DNA of 64,000 nucleotides, taken from NCBI RefSeq assembly GCF_013030985.1, contig NZ_WPYP01000009.1, positions 62,001-126,000 on the forward strand, written 5' to 3'. The notes beneath the pieces are model-generated. The model was not told the origin of the DNA. It did no database searches and was given only the letters and a program-made list of their open reading frames with translations. Below are positions 63,924-64,000 of this stretch, one piece after another. Made by a program: the position numbers and the translations under genes. This DNA comes from Ruegeria arenilitoris (lineage in GTDB: Bacteria > Pseudomonadota > Alphaproteobacteria > Rhodobacterales > Rhodobacteraceae). Each line of letters begins with the position of its first letter. The first letter of the stretch is position 1.

Positions 63924-64000
63924 AAAAATGCTCCGTTCCTGTGATTTGTTGATCGAATATCCTGACGGCCTTATGATGTGCCGGTTACGGATCGGCAAGA

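Noticed and set aside
1..64000. CRISPR arrays, insertion sequences, tRNA or rRNA genes
   Set aside because: No direct-repeat arrays, no transposase-like frames with terminal repeats and no RNA gene signatures were seen on either strand.

Overview
The window looks like a contiguous piece of the main chromosome of a high-GC alphaproteobacterium, most likely family Rhodobacteraceae (Roseobacter group, Ruegeria/Phaeobacter-like). This rests on gene order (maf-aroE-coaE-dnaQ divergent from hemJ-rho-mnmE-mnmG-rsmG-parA-parB), AddAB rather than RecBCD, the family features of the proteins and a NaChBac-type sodium channel; no 16S gene is present, so the genus is inference. I see no rRNA, tRNA, CRISPR, insertion sequence or prophage.

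Layout. 1-4.3 kb: 3' end of addB and all of addA, then trxA with a clear terminator. 4.7-6.7 kb: an FkbM-type methyltransferase, a translationally coupled pair of Lin0512-family proteins and a DUF1127 micro-protein. 6.8-10.8 kb: hslV and hslU, separated by an MFS transporter and a Tat-exported DM13 protein on the other strand. 10.85-16.6 kb: a lipoprotein alpha/beta hydrolase coupled to an MFS transporter, smr-mltA-Tim44-like reading leftward, then fxsA and secB. 16.6-19.4 kb: dnaQ, coaE, aroE and maf, tightly overlapping and reading leftward.

19,367-19,770 is the only intergenic gap over 300 bases. It is AT-rich, carries several DnaA-box-like sequences, lies between two divergent operons and is the best candidate for the chromosomal origin (oriC). 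To its right the leading-strand operon hemJ, rho, mnmE, mnmG, rsmG, parA, parB contains two perfect 16-bp parS sites, at the mnmG start and inside rsmG. Together oriC, parS and ParAB form the origin and segregation locus.

27-46 kb is housekeeping: ybaN-like, hemW, rdgB, rph; hrcA-grpE; mutS; the malic enzyme/phosphotransacetylase chimera; a PfkB kinase; exported MsrA; SCP2; an M48 protease with a YjgN-like protein; argG with terminator; an AT-richer orphan membrane protein; ilvA; and a divergent Hpt / response-regulator-PP2C pair. 46-55.9 kb: two Nudix hydrolases, hslO, cca, a two-gene ABC exporter preceded by an apparent leader-peptide attenuator, a TrmA-family RNA methyltransferase, a sodium channel and an L,D-transpeptidase.

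55.9-63.9 kb is a leftward cell-surface glycan block: a double-domain sulfotransferase, a GT14-type glycosyltransferase, two tandem paralogous glycosyltransferases, galE, kdsB and cysQ. The PAPS-type sulfotransferase together with cysQ (which removes PAP) suggests a sulfated surface polysaccharide.

The most novel-looking element is the 49.48-49.62 kb leader: a 10-codon (or 8-codon) peptide with a strong ribosome binding site, mutually exclusive hairpins, and a hairpin that hides the ribosome binding site of the ABC exporter.
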